The notes under the pieces were generated by a model, which did no database searches, was not told the origin of the DNA, and saw only the letters and a list, made by a program, of their open reading frames with translations. A stretch of 38,902 nt of DNA from an uncultured Flavobacterium sp. (lineage in GTDB: Bacteria > Bacteroidota > Bacteroidia > Flavobacteriales > Flavobacteriaceae), in NCBI RefSeq assembly GCF_946479975.1, contig NZ_CAMLIX010000019.1:1-38902 (forward strand), in the 5' to 3' direction. The translations under genes were made by a program, and so were the position numbers. Below are positions 24,116 to 32,348 of the stretch, in pieces (positions within the stretch are counted from its first letter, which is position 1; every line of letters begins with the position of its first letter).

Positions 24116-25768
24116 ATGAATAAAAGAATAAACATTTTATTTTCTGTCTTACTGACGGGAATAATTGGTTCTTATGAAACCGAAGCACAAAATGCATCCT
24201 CAAAACCCAACGTTATTTTGATTATGGTGGATGATATGGGATATTCAGATTTAGGAAATTATGGATCTGAAATTAAAACGCCTAATCTAGACCGTTTGGC
24301 GAAAGAAGGAACGCGTCTTCGCGAATTTTACAATAACTCTATCTGCGCGCCAACCAGAGCGTCGTTATTAACAGGACAATATCAGCACAAAGCCGGAGTG
24401 GGATATTTTGATGTGAATTTAGGTCTGCCAGCTTATCAAGGTTATTTAAACAAAGAATCTTTGACTTTAGGCGAAGTTTTCCGTTCAGGAGGTTACAGCA
24501 CTTTAATGTCGGGGAAATGGCATGTGGGTTCTGAAGATCAGGCGCAATGGCCAAACCAAAGAGGTTTTGATAAGTTTTACGGAATCTTAAAAGGCGCTGC
24601 GAATTATTTTGATACCAAACCGCTTCCTTTCGGGAAAACGGCTTATCCTGTAAAAATGATTCGTAATAATGAAGAACTGCATCCAAAAGATGACTCATAC
24701 TACTTCACAGACGAAATTGGGAACAATGCAGTTACTTTCTTAGATGAACAAAACAAAGAAAATAAACCTTTCTTTTTATATCTGGCTTTTACTGCGCCTC
24801 ACTGGCCATTGCAGGCAAAACAAGTTGACATTGCAAAATATAGAGGAAAATTTGACGAAGGCTGGGATGTTTTAAGAGAGAAAAGAATTCAAAAATTAAA
24901 AGAAAGCGGAATTTTACTTCCAAACCAAACTATCGCTCCACGTGATCCAGAAGTGCCAGAATGGTCAAAACTGACTTACGATGAAAAACAATTCTGGAAA
25001 GCAAAAATGGAAGTTTACGCCGCAATGGTCGATAATATGGACCAAAACGTTGGGAAAGTTTTAGACAAACTAAAAGCATTGAAAAAAGACAAAAATACCT
25101 TAATTGTCTTTATTGCAGACAATGGCGCTCAAGGCGGATTTAATACTTACAATCCGTTAAAAAGAGGTTTGGTTAGAAACGACGGACCAGTTGGTTCTTC
25201 TGGATCTTTTGATTATCAGGAACAAAACTGGGCTTATTTGTCGAATACGCCGTTACAAGATTATAAAAACAACATGCACGAAGGCGGCTTCAGTTCTCCG
25301 TTTATTGCTTGGTATCCATCAAAAATTAAAGCAGGAAGAATTGACAAAGGAACCGGACATATTATTGACCTTGCTCCTACTTTTTACGACTTGGCTGGAA
25401 TCGAATATCCGAAAAACTTAAACGGAGTAAATTCTAATCCGCTTGCTGGAAAAAGTTTACTGCCCGTTTTATTCGACAATGCAACCGAGGTAAACCGAGG
25501 CGCACCATTATTTTGGGAAAGAGCTGGAAACAGAGCGGTTAGAGAAGGCAAATGGAAATTGGTTTCTATCTATCCGTCTTACCAATGGGAACTTTATGAT
25601 CTTGAAGCAGACCGTGGAGAAACAACAAACATTGCGGCTCAAAACCCAGGAATTGTAAACGATCTATCGGCTAAATATTTTGATTGGGCAGACAAAACTG
25701 GAGTTGTAGAATACAGCAAATTCAAACAAAAAGGAGAATTAATTCCAGGCGCTGCAGCAAAAAAATAA
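24116..25768 (+). CDS. Sulfatase C, formylglycine type arylsulfatase
   Basis: The 550-residue protein has a signal peptide (to about EAQ, residue 25), metal ligands in MVDDMGYSD (D39, D40), CAPTRASLLTGQ (C77, R81), GKWHVGS with the catalytic Lys and His, a His in FTAPHWPLQ, and IADNGAQ. It is the only enzyme of the second SusCD locus. It shares with sulfatase A an insert containing YRGKFDEGWD, so both are of the larger arylsulfatase type; sulfatase B lacks that insert. Unlike sulfatase A it keeps the complete active site. A terminator follows. Confidence 0.93.
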   Translation: MNKRINILFSVLLTGIIGSYETEAQNASSKPNVILIMVDDMGYSDLGNYGSEIKTPNLDRLAKEGTRLREFYNNSICAPTRASLLTGQYQHKAGVGYFDVNLGLPAYQGYLNKESLTLGEVFRSGGYSTLMSGKWHVGSEDQAQWPNQRGFDKFYGILKGAANYFDTKPLPFGKTAYPVKMIRNNEELHPKDDSYYFTDEIGNNAVTFLDEQNKENKPFFLYLAFTAPHWPLQAKQVDIAKYRGKFDEGWDVLREKRIQKLKESGILLPNQTIAPRDPEVPEWSKLTYDEKQFWKAKMEVYAAMVDNMDQNVGKVLDKLKALKKDKNTLIVFIADNGAQGGFNTYNPLKRGLVRNDGPVGSSGSFDYQEQNWAYLSNTPLQDYKNNMHEGGFSSPFIAWYPSKIKAGRIDKGTGHIIDLAPTFYDLAGIEYPKNLNGVNSNPLAGKSLLPVLFDNATEVNRGAPLFWERAGNRAVREGKWKLVSIYPSYQWELYDLEADRGETTNIAAQNPGIVNDLSAKYFDWADKTGVVEYSKFKQKGELIPGAAAKK

Positions 25769-25800
25769 TTACTTTTTTTGATATTTTAGTAATTATAAAG

Positions 25801-25832
25801 AAAGCGGTTAGTGTTACAACTTCCGCTTTTTT
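25801..25832 (+). terminator. Intrinsic terminator after sulfatase C
   Basis: aaagcgg (25801-25807) pairs with ccgcttt (25823-25829), followed by a T-run to 25832. It lies 32 nt after the stop codon and closes the second sulfatase locus. Confidence 0.7.
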
Positions 25833-25903
25833 AAACAAAAATGGTTTGTAAAAAAAAAGCAGCAAAGTAATTTGCTACTTTTGTATTTTAAATTTAAAGT
25901 TTA

Positions 25904-25960
25904 TTTATCTTCTAAAATCATTCAAAGATTTCTCAATAATCTCCAAAAATTACTCAAACC
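25904..25960 (-). pseudogene. Decayed duplicate of the 3' end of rocD
   Basis: Positions 25904-25960 match 32348-32404 at about 50 of 57 positions, including a 28-nt identical run. On the minus strand it still reads [13 protein letters not shown] then TAA, the C-terminus of ornithine aminotransferase, with synonymous changes, and an in-frame stop appears three codons upstream. The remaining gene is missing. It marks the far end of the VgrG cargo island, whose other end touches intact rocD. Confidence 0.8.
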
Positions 25961-26034
25961 GAACCGGTCAGATTTGCAATCTGCACTTCATTACGAAGAA
26001 GATATTCTAGATAGGATTTAATGCATTACAGTTC

Positions 26035-27276
26035 TCACATACCTAAATTGCAATTAGTTAAAAAATCAGCATCTTTAAAATCCTGCACAATCACTGAAAT
26101 ATATGATGCGTCATCAACTTCAATACATTTTAAATCGGGATTTGGTCTTAAATCTAAATTTATAAAATTGATGTTATTGTAGTTTTTTAAATTTAAATAC
26201 CTCAGATTATTGTTTTTGCAATTCAGTATACGTAAAGCTCCATTATTTGATAAATCTAGCTCACTCAAATTGTTGCTTTCGCAATTTAACGTAGTAAGTG
26301 AAAGATTTTTAGATAAATCAATATTTTTGAATTTATTTACTGCAATATATAATTCTGTCAAGAATATATTCTTTGAAAAATCAACATTAGAAAGACTATT
26401 TTTGCTTAAGCTAATTGCATTTATAATTTTATTATTAGTAATATCTAGAGTTGTCAAATAATTGTCCTTACAGTTTAGGTTTATTAAATCTTTGTTTTTT
26501 GTTATATTTAATTCTTTCAGTTTATTGCTCTCACAACTTAATACTTTCAGATATTTGTTTTGCGATACATTTATTTCTTTTAATTCATTCCAATTAATAT
26601 TGATGTTTTTTAGAATCAAATTTTGAGTAACATCTATTTTTGTTAAGTTACTTCCATAACAGTTTAATTCTAAAAGAATTTTATTACTCTTTAAATCAAT
26701 TGTGAATAAATTATTCCAACTACAATTTAACTTAGTTAAAAACTTATTTTTGCTGACATCAAGAGTTGATAATTGACTTGTAATACAGTATAACTCGGAC
26801 AAAAGACTATTTTTAGTAACATCTAAAATTTCTAAATAGTTTTTACTGCAGTTTAAAACCCTGAGATTACTATTTCCAGAAATATTTAAAGATCTTAAAT
26901 AATTAAAACTACAATCTAAGTATATTAAATTTACATTTGTTTTCAGGTCTAAATAAGTCAAAGTATTTTGTGAACAGTTTAGTTTTTTCAACGCAGTAAA
27001 ATCTTGAATACCTGACAAGTCTGAAATTGGCAAAGAATCAGAATAATCTTCGTCTATGATTTTTCTGGAAACATCCAAATTTGTAACTTCTTTAATAAGG
27101 GAAGTTAATACTCTACCGTCTGGTTCACCGGTGTCAATCCCCAAACTAATTAATTTTTTTTCAAAATTTTCATCTGGGATTAAAGTATATTGAGAAAAAG
27201 CTTCTACACTACATAGAAGTATTAAACAAAAGCTGATATTTTTTATGCTAAATATTGGTGAAAATTTTTTGTTCAT
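26035..27276 (-). CDS. Secreted leucine-rich-repeat protein without a T9SS C-terminal domain
   Basis: The 413-residue protein has a signal peptide (to about FSQ, residue 29), an N-terminal cap (YTLIPDENFEKKLISLGIDTG), then about 13 leucine-rich repeats of 21 residues with pattern LNC-x2-N-x-L-x2-LD-x4-N. It ends with CIEVDDASYISV and TNCNLGM. In flavobacteria such LRR proteins usually continue into a type IX secretion sorting domain; here the chain stops, so it would stay in the periplasm or is a trimmed copy. It is the last gene of the minus-strand island downstream of the VgrG cargo. Function is unknown; a protective role against the cargo is possible but unsupported. Confidence 0.85.
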   Translation of the reverse strand: MNKKFSPIFSIKNISFCLILLCSVEAFSQYTLIPDENFEKKLISLGIDTGEPDGRVLTSLIKEVTNLDVSRKIIDEDYSDSLPISDLSGIQDFTALKKLNCSQNTLTYLDLKTNVNLIYLDCSFNYLRSLNISGNSNLRVLNCSKNYLEILDVTKNSLLSELYCITSQLSTLDVSKNKFLTKLNCSWNNLFTIDLKSNKILLELNCYGSNLTKIDVTQNLILKNININWNELKEINVSQNKYLKVLSCESNKLKELNITKNKDLINLNCKDNYLTTLDITNNKIINAISLSKNSLSNVDFSKNIFLTELYIAVNKFKNIDLSKNLSLTTLNCESNNLSELDLSNNGALRILNCKNNNLRYLNLKNYNNINFINLDLRPNPDLKCIEVDDASYISVIVQDFKDADFLTNCNLGM

Positions 27277-27395
27277 CTTTGTAATATACTTATTAATAAT
27301 TTAAAACTATTGGTCTTAATTTTTAAAAAAAAATATTGGCATTGATAGTTTTTGTGTTTCTCTTTTAAATTATTCGTTACCATTAATTAGTATTA

Positions 27396-28007
27396 TTAGT
27401 TTTCAATTATTTCTACTTTATAATTATCATAAATATTGTCTTTTTTAATCACTCCTTTAAATTTGGGTTCACAAATTAAAATGGAATTTACATTATGTGA
27501 CTTTGATAATCTTTTCTTTTCAAAATTTAACTTTTTGGTTCCGAAATACATTTTTTTCATTACAATGGTATCTCCTTTAATTTCACCTTCAGTAATTATT
27601 TCTTTGCCAACGATTGTTATCTCTTTTTTTTCAGTTCGAGGTGTAGGTAGAGGAAATGTGAATATAATACTTTCAATAAAGTTCCTACTACTTACTTTTA
27701 CAGTCTTTGGAATATATCGTTGTATTTTAACGGTGTTATTTTCAACCTTATATTCTCCAAAAAATGTTGTTTTTAATTTATTTATCTTATTAATTGTATC
27801 GTTTACTTTATACTTTGAAAAATATACTGTGTTATTTTCGGAATTAAAAAAATAAAGATTATTATAACTGTTTTCATCCAATTCTGAGTATACATGATTT
27901 ATTTTCAAGAAATCTTGACTTGTTTTTTCTTCACTTTTTATCACTTGTTGAGAAGAACTACAAGCATTTACAATTAACGACATTAATATAATTATCTTAA
28001 TTTTCAT
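27396..28007 (-). CDS. Unknown lipoprotein, candidate immunity protein of the VgrG cargo
   Basis: The 203-residue protein begins with a lipoprotein signal, IIILMSLIVNAC, with the anchored Cys at 16, then a SSSQQ linker. The rest is Lys/Asn-rich and beta-strand-like with no family I recognise. Immunity genes of T6SS effectors typically lie just downstream of the effector on the same strand, and a periplasm-facing lipoprotein is a common form. This gene is 138 nt downstream of the cargo gene. The immunity role is inference from position only. Confidence 0.6.
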   Translation of the reverse strand: MKIKIIILMSLIVNACSSSQQVIKSEEKTSQDFLKINHVYSELDENSYNNLYFFNSENNTVYFSKYKVNDTINKINKLKTTFFGEYKVENNTVKIQRYIPKTVKVSSRNFIESIIFTFPLPTPRTEKKEITIVGKEIITEGEIKGDTIVMKKMYFGTKKLNFEKKRLSKSHNVNSILICEPKFKGVIKKDNIYDNYKVEIIEN

Positions 28008-28145
28008 TTACAGTTTGTATTGATTTGTTCGTTTAAAATCTAAATTTCATTTATTTAATATATACTCTATATTGTTTTTATTCTAAAATCATTAATCCGA
28101 TACATAATTAATTAATATGAAAGAACTTAACATTTTATCTTGTTA

Positions 28146-30014
28146 TTATTTGTTGTTTTTTTCTTCTAATAAATAAAACTCTTTCAATAATTTTCCTTCC
28201 TCAGACTGTCCTGCATGCAGATATTTTTTAAGGCGTTCTAAACTCTCTTTGTTATTAACATCATATACAACATATAAATGATGAAAAGTTGGTTTAGACT
28301 TTAACTGGATGCTTATATTATAATTTCTTAAATCACGTTTATACTTGTCCAAATTTTCGTCATAATTTTTCTTACTTTCATTGTATTTATTCTCGTCTTG
28401 AAATTCCGAACTTAATGGTTTAGTAGGCTCTTTCGGCTTTTCAGGAAAAGAAATACTATCATGCATAGCATTAGTAGGCCAAAATGTACCGTATCCGTGT
28501 GTTGTTTTTGTTGTAAGGTTTCCATATCTATCTATTAAGGAAAAAGTTTCTTGACCACGGTTTAGCAAAACGTCAAACATTTGTTGATAATCGTAATTTT
28601 GATTATCAAATATTTTGTCTTGATTAAAAGTATTCTTATTGTTTGATTTTCCGTAGTACATATCAACAGCATATGCTGCATGAATAGAATTAGGAAATTT
28701 TACTTTCATATTTATTCCTGCTGACCAATACTGATCTGAACCCATACCGAAAAATAACGGAGGTTTGTAAATATCGTTAAATGAGGCTATCATAAAGTTA
28801 CCTACTTTTATAGCTGCCCCACCTACAATTTGATTTCGGGTGCGATTTTGATTTTTACGACTTATATCATGAGAATTATAAGGATTTTTATCAAATTCTC
28901 CTGTTTCAGGATTAAATTCTGGAGACACTTCTCCTGAACTTAAGATACCTGTTGTCCCAACTGAAAAGGCATACTCATATGGATTCCAAATTCCAGAACC
29001 GGAGGCGTTATTAAAAAGATTCATCTCTAAAGCGTTTCCAGTTTTGTAACCAAGAGTAACCGATGGTGTTGCACTTAAAGTAACAAGTGTTGGACTCATA
29101 GAAGATGTTCCAACTGCTCCTTTGGCATAAAATGTTAAAGCTGTATTAAGTCCTCCCATTGCACCAAAATTACCTGAACTAACATTTTTAGTAACCCCAA
29201 CATATATACTTGCTGTAAAACCACCCTTTAAGCTGTAACTAAATTTAAGCCCTATATTAGGGTTTTTGGTTGGCGGATCATCTGGGCCATCATCATAAAA
29301 ATTGTCATCACCAACATTTGGCCCATGTCCTTTTGGATTCTTTTCTGATTTCCAGTTTTCTTTTTTAGATTGAACACTTTCGTTTTCTGGAAATGAAAGT
29401 TCTAAGTTTCCTTTGTATGTTGTACTTTCTAGTTTTCCAATAATTACAGTTTCTGCCCCTAAGGCATCAAATCGGAACAAATCATATTCGTAACTTTCAA
29501 AACCTTTCTGACTACTTATTTTATTTAGGCAATCGTTTAAATAGTCGCTGTAAGACTGGGTAAAATCTTGAAGGAGCTTTATTTTTTTATCACCATTTTT
29601 CTCAATGTCTAACAAAGTTGTTTCCCAAACAATAATTTTCTTTTCATCAGGATCATAAAATGCTTTTCCTGAAATTAAATTTGCAGAAACTTTTATAGGA
29701 AGATTTAAAATCTCCTCATTTTTTATTGCTTTATAAAACTTATATATAATACTGGTATCATCTGTATTAAATTTGGGTAATATTTCGTTTGCAACGCTCA
29801 AAAGATGGTCATATATATAAGTGCTTTCTAGTTTAGTTGCACTTTCTATAACTTCTTTCTTTGGCGGATCTTCCGGTTCTCCATATGTATATTCTGGTGC
29901 AGAATAAATAATTCGTTTGTTAGAATTAATTTCTATTCCTTCCTTCGCATATAATCTTTTTTTTCCGCCAACATTGGTAATAATGTTTCCTTTTACTCTT
30001 AAGTTAAATGACAT
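28146..30014 (-). CDS. VgrG-linked cargo protein, probable T6SS effector with toxin-23-like C-terminus
   Basis: The 622-residue protein has no signal peptide. Its start (MSFNLRVKGNIITNVGGKKR, then EGIEIN and YGEPEDPPKK) resembles N-termini of Bacteroidota T6SS cargo encoded after vgrG. Residues about 60-215 form a mixed linker domain. An Asp/Pro-rich hinge (GHGPNVGDDNFYDDGPDDPP) leads to a glycine-rich C-terminal half of beta-strand character: GGLNTALTFYAKGAVG, VGGAAIKVGNFMIASFND, GMGSDQYWSAGINMKV. From memory this resembles the polymorphic toxin type 23 family; that call is tentative. A Lys/Glu coiled region and ALxxYLHAGQSEEG lie at the end. It is 5 nt from the small gene upstream and far more AT-rich than vgrG. 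Confidence 0.7.
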   Translation of the reverse strand: MSFNLRVKGNIITNVGGKKRLYAKEGIEINSNKRIIYSAPEYTYGEPEDPPKKEVIESATKLESTYIYDHLLSVANEILPKFNTDDTSIIYKFYKAIKNEEILNLPIKVSANLISGKAFYDPDEKKIIVWETTLLDIEKNGDKKIKLLQDFTQSYSDYLNDCLNKISSQKGFESYEYDLFRFDALGAETVIIGKLESTTYKGNLELSFPENESVQSKKENWKSEKNPKGHGPNVGDDNFYDDGPDDPPTKNPNIGLKFSYSLKGGFTASIYVGVTKNVSSGNFGAMGGLNTALTFYAKGAVGTSSMSPTLVTLSATPSVTLGYKTGNALEMNLFNNASGSGIWNPYEYAFSVGTTGILSSGEVSPEFNPETGEFDKNPYNSHDISRKNQNRTRNQIVGGAAIKVGNFMIASFNDIYKPPLFFGMGSDQYWSAGINMKVKFPNSIHAAYAVDMYYGKSNNKNTFNQDKIFDNQNYDYQQMFDVLLNRGQETFSLIDRYGNLTTKTTHGYGTFWPTNAMHDSISFPEKPKEPTKPLSSEFQDENKYNESKKNYDENLDKYKRDLRNYNISIQLKSKPTFHHLYVVYDVNNKESLERLKKYLHAGQSEEGKLLKEFYLLEEKNNK

Positions 30015-30019
30015 AATAC

Positions 30020-30364
30020 TTATTTTTCTTCGGTTATAATAAAAGTTAAAAAGTCAATTGCATGAAACTGGTCTTGGGCATAAAAAGTCTTATTGGCGAT
30101 TTCCTGAATCTCTTCCTTTAACAGCATTATAAGTCTTGTTCCATCTGATCTTCTTATTTCTTCTCCATAATTTTTTAATGCAAAATGCTCGAAGTTAATC
30201 CTAATCTGTTGTGGCGAACTTGTCATATAATTACCAAAAGGATCATTATAAGAAACCGCTCCATCCTTAGAAACCATAAAAGACGCATTATTTTTTGTAT
30301 TTCGATAAATCCAGATACTTCCATCAGTATGGTATGTAAGATCTATTCCACTGACTGTTCTCAT
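30020..30364 (-). CDS. Small cytosolic protein between vgrG and cargo
   Basis: The ATG at 30364, four bases after the vgrG stop, gives 114 residues beginning MRTVSGIDLTYHTDGSIWIY. A longer reading from 30442 would overlap the vgrG 3' end and adds only a basic stretch, so the shorter start is preferred. No membrane segment or signal is seen, and I do not recognise the family. Its position between the spike and the cargo is where effector adaptors or chaperones are found, so a loading role is possible. Confidence 0.65.
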   Translation of the reverse strand: MRTVSGIDLTYHTDGSIWIYRNTKNNASFMVSKDGAVSYNDPFGNYMTSSPQQIRINFEHFALKNYGEEIRRSDGTRLIMLLKEEIQEIANKTFYAQDQFHAIDFLTFIITEEK

Positions 30365-30368
30365 GTCA

Positions 30369-32177
30369 CTAGTTTTGTGTAGTATCTTCACTACTGTTAT
30401 TTTTAATATTTTTTTTAGAATGCATTTCCTGAGAATCATCACTATTAGAAATTATACTTCCATTACTGGTTGTATTATGGTCTTTTTTAAAATCTGAATT
30501 ATAATCGCCTTCAATATTGGCATTGTAATCCCCTGTTACATTCAAGAACTTATGTCCTCCAATATTCGTATTTAAAATTCCTCCAATACTGGCAGTTTTA
30601 TTTAATACTGCCGTTTCATTAATATTAGTCCCAGCAGTATAAGTAATACTCTCTGTAGCCTCAAAAACAATATTTTTCGCTCGTATGGTGAAAGTTTCAG
30701 GAGTAGTAGCATTAATATTTCTTCCTTCCTCATCAAGCTGAATCTCATTTCCACTAGGGTCAGAAAGCCAGATACCCACTTTCTCTATAAATTTGAAAAG
30801 CATTCCAAATCGAAGTTTCCAGCCTTTTATATTGTTGTTCTGGTCAAAAAACTCAGGCTTTGCACTGCCGTTATAATGCACTCCCATAACGTAAGGCCTT
30901 TGTGCATTGCCGCCTTCAAAACTTACCATAATCTCATCTTCAATTTCTGGCCTCCAGTAAGATCCTCTGCTCGGACCAGCATAATTCTGTACAACGCGCA
31001 TCCACTCACTCGATCTGCTTCCTGCCGCCCAGAAATATTCAACTCTTACGCGTCCCAGTCCTTCGGGATCGTTGTTGTCCAGTATTTTTGCGGGCTGGGT
31101 TTCTGCTCTGGCGTAAACATGCACATCGGTATAATGAGGCGCCGAAACATCAGCAGGAATGGCTTTGAACTCACATGTATAATTACCGTGTACCTGCGAG
31201 TGATGGGTAGATTCTATACACACAAGATGATGCTCCACAGTCTGGTTAACAATCGTAAAAGTCTGTCCTAAACCTAATGGGAAGTATGATATACCGCTGT
31301 AGTAAACGCTGCCTGCATCGCTTCCTGCAGTCTGGAGTTTAACCATTTCTTCTAGTTCATCTTTCGTCTGGCCATTATTGGTGTAAGCGCCGAAAATAAG
31401 TTCAGGCTGGACAACGGTTCCCTGATTGTAGCCTACATTGGATGCAAAACTGTCTTTACTGCCCTCAGAAGTCCGTGCCGATGCATTTCGAATATTGGAC
31501 GCTGTATTATAATCATAACCTGCCAGCGAAATTTTATGCGCGGCCATATTAAGCTGAATCTTAAAGTTATGAAGCGACGCTCCGTTAATGAGTTTTATTT
31601 TCGAATTTTTGATCTGTCCAAACTGCATGCGCATTCCGTCAAAATAAAACCACTGTCCGTAACGCGAAGCGAGTCTTTTAAGAAAATTAAAATTGGTTTC
31701 GTTGTACTGTGCCATACAGTCGAACATCTTCATATAGGTAGATCTTATGGCGTCTCTCTGATAAAATTCCGTCGGCCCTTCAGACAACAAGTCCAGCACT
31801 ATATCATCCATACTTCTCTCGAGATAGGTTCTTGATTTTGGCATGTCATCGATAACGATACTGTGGCTTGTTCCGTTTACGTGAATTCCGGCAGGGCTTC
31901 CGTTTAAATCAACCGATGAAATTCCCGTAATGATTCCTTTGCTCATCAGTCTGATGCCTGTCACGCTTTTGAAGGTAAAGATTACTTCATTTCCGTTAAA
32001 ACTTCTTAGTGCTTTTGCCTGGTCTTCGGGTTTTATAACCGCCTGTCCGGTATACTGCCACACAAATGAAAAATGATGGTGGTCAGCCATTGTCTGGGAC
32101 AGCTTTAAATCGTAATAAACAATATTTTTGGTAAAACCTGAGATAGTAATGTGAACCTGGTCTGAAAAATGCGCCAT
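30369..32177 (-). CDS. vgrG: VgrG-type T6SS spike protein
   Basis: The 602-residue protein has a gp27-like first half (ISGFTKNIVYYDLKLSQTMADHHHF, YNETNFNFLKRLASRYGQWFYFDG) and a gp5/OB region with NNDPEGLGRVRVEYFW, SRGSYWRPEIEDEIMVSFEGG and QRPYVMGVHYNG, followed by a repetitive beta-helix tip and a Ser/Asn-rich tail (HNTTSNGSIISNSDDSQE). It would sharpen the contractile tube and carry the cargo. No T6SS core genes (tssB, tssC, hcp, clpV) are in the window, so this is an orphan vgrG. Its first two thirds are richer in GC than the last part and the genes after it, which suggests exchange of the tip and cargo. Confidence 0.93.
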   Translation of the reverse strand: MAHFSDQVHITISGFTKNIVYYDLKLSQTMADHHHFSFVWQYTGQAVIKPEDQAKALRSFNGNEVIFTFKSVTGIRLMSKGIITGISSVDLNGSPAGIHVNGTSHSIVIDDMPKSRTYLERSMDDIVLDLLSEGPTEFYQRDAIRSTYMKMFDCMAQYNETNFNFLKRLASRYGQWFYFDGMRMQFGQIKNSKIKLINGASLHNFKIQLNMAAHKISLAGYDYNTASNIRNASARTSEGSKDSFASNVGYNQGTVVQPELIFGAYTNNGQTKDELEEMVKLQTAGSDAGSVYYSGISYFPLGLGQTFTIVNQTVEHHLVCIESTHHSQVHGNYTCEFKAIPADVSAPHYTDVHVYARAETQPAKILDNNDPEGLGRVRVEYFWAAGSRSSEWMRVVQNYAGPSRGSYWRPEIEDEIMVSFEGGNAQRPYVMGVHYNGSAKPEFFDQNNNIKGWKLRFGMLFKFIEKVGIWLSDPSGNEIQLDEEGRNINATTPETFTIRAKNIVFEATESITYTAGTNINETAVLNKTASIGGILNTNIGGHKFLNVTGDYNANIEGDYNSDFKKDHNTTSNGSIISNSDDSQEMHSKKNIKNNSSEDTTQN

Positions 32178-32290
32178 GATAATGGATTTTAGTTAGTTAA
32201 TACTTGTAAATATATCTTTACAAATAATTACACTACAGCCACTAAAAGCCATTTTTGTATTAGAATACGGTAAAATCAATTAGTTTTAAT

Positions 32291-32321
32291 ATAAAAAAAG
32301 CGTCTCTGTATGAGACGCTTT
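32291..32321 (-). terminator. Intrinsic terminator of rocD
   Basis: aaagcgtctc (32297-32306) and gagacgcttt (32312-32321) form a perfect 10-bp stem. Read on the minus strand it is followed by a run of seven T, 28 nt after the rocD stop. Confidence 0.85.
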
Positions 32322-32348
32322 CTTTAGTATATCTGAAAAAAAAATATT

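Noticed and set aside
25876..25883. Plus-strand TACTTTTG box resembling a -7 element
   Set aside because: No plus-strand gene follows before the minus-strand LRR gene, and the only TTTG upstream is 27 nt away. It may be left from the arrangement before the island came in.
26035..27276. 63-bp periodicity read as a tandem DNA repeat or CRISPR-like array
   Set aside because: The periodicity comes from 21-residue leucine-rich repeats in a coding frame; units are too divergent at DNA level for an array.
30365..30442. Longer start for the small protein after vgrG
   Set aside because: It overlaps the vgrG 3' end and adds a low-complexity basic stretch; the ATG at 30364 lies just after the vgrG stop.
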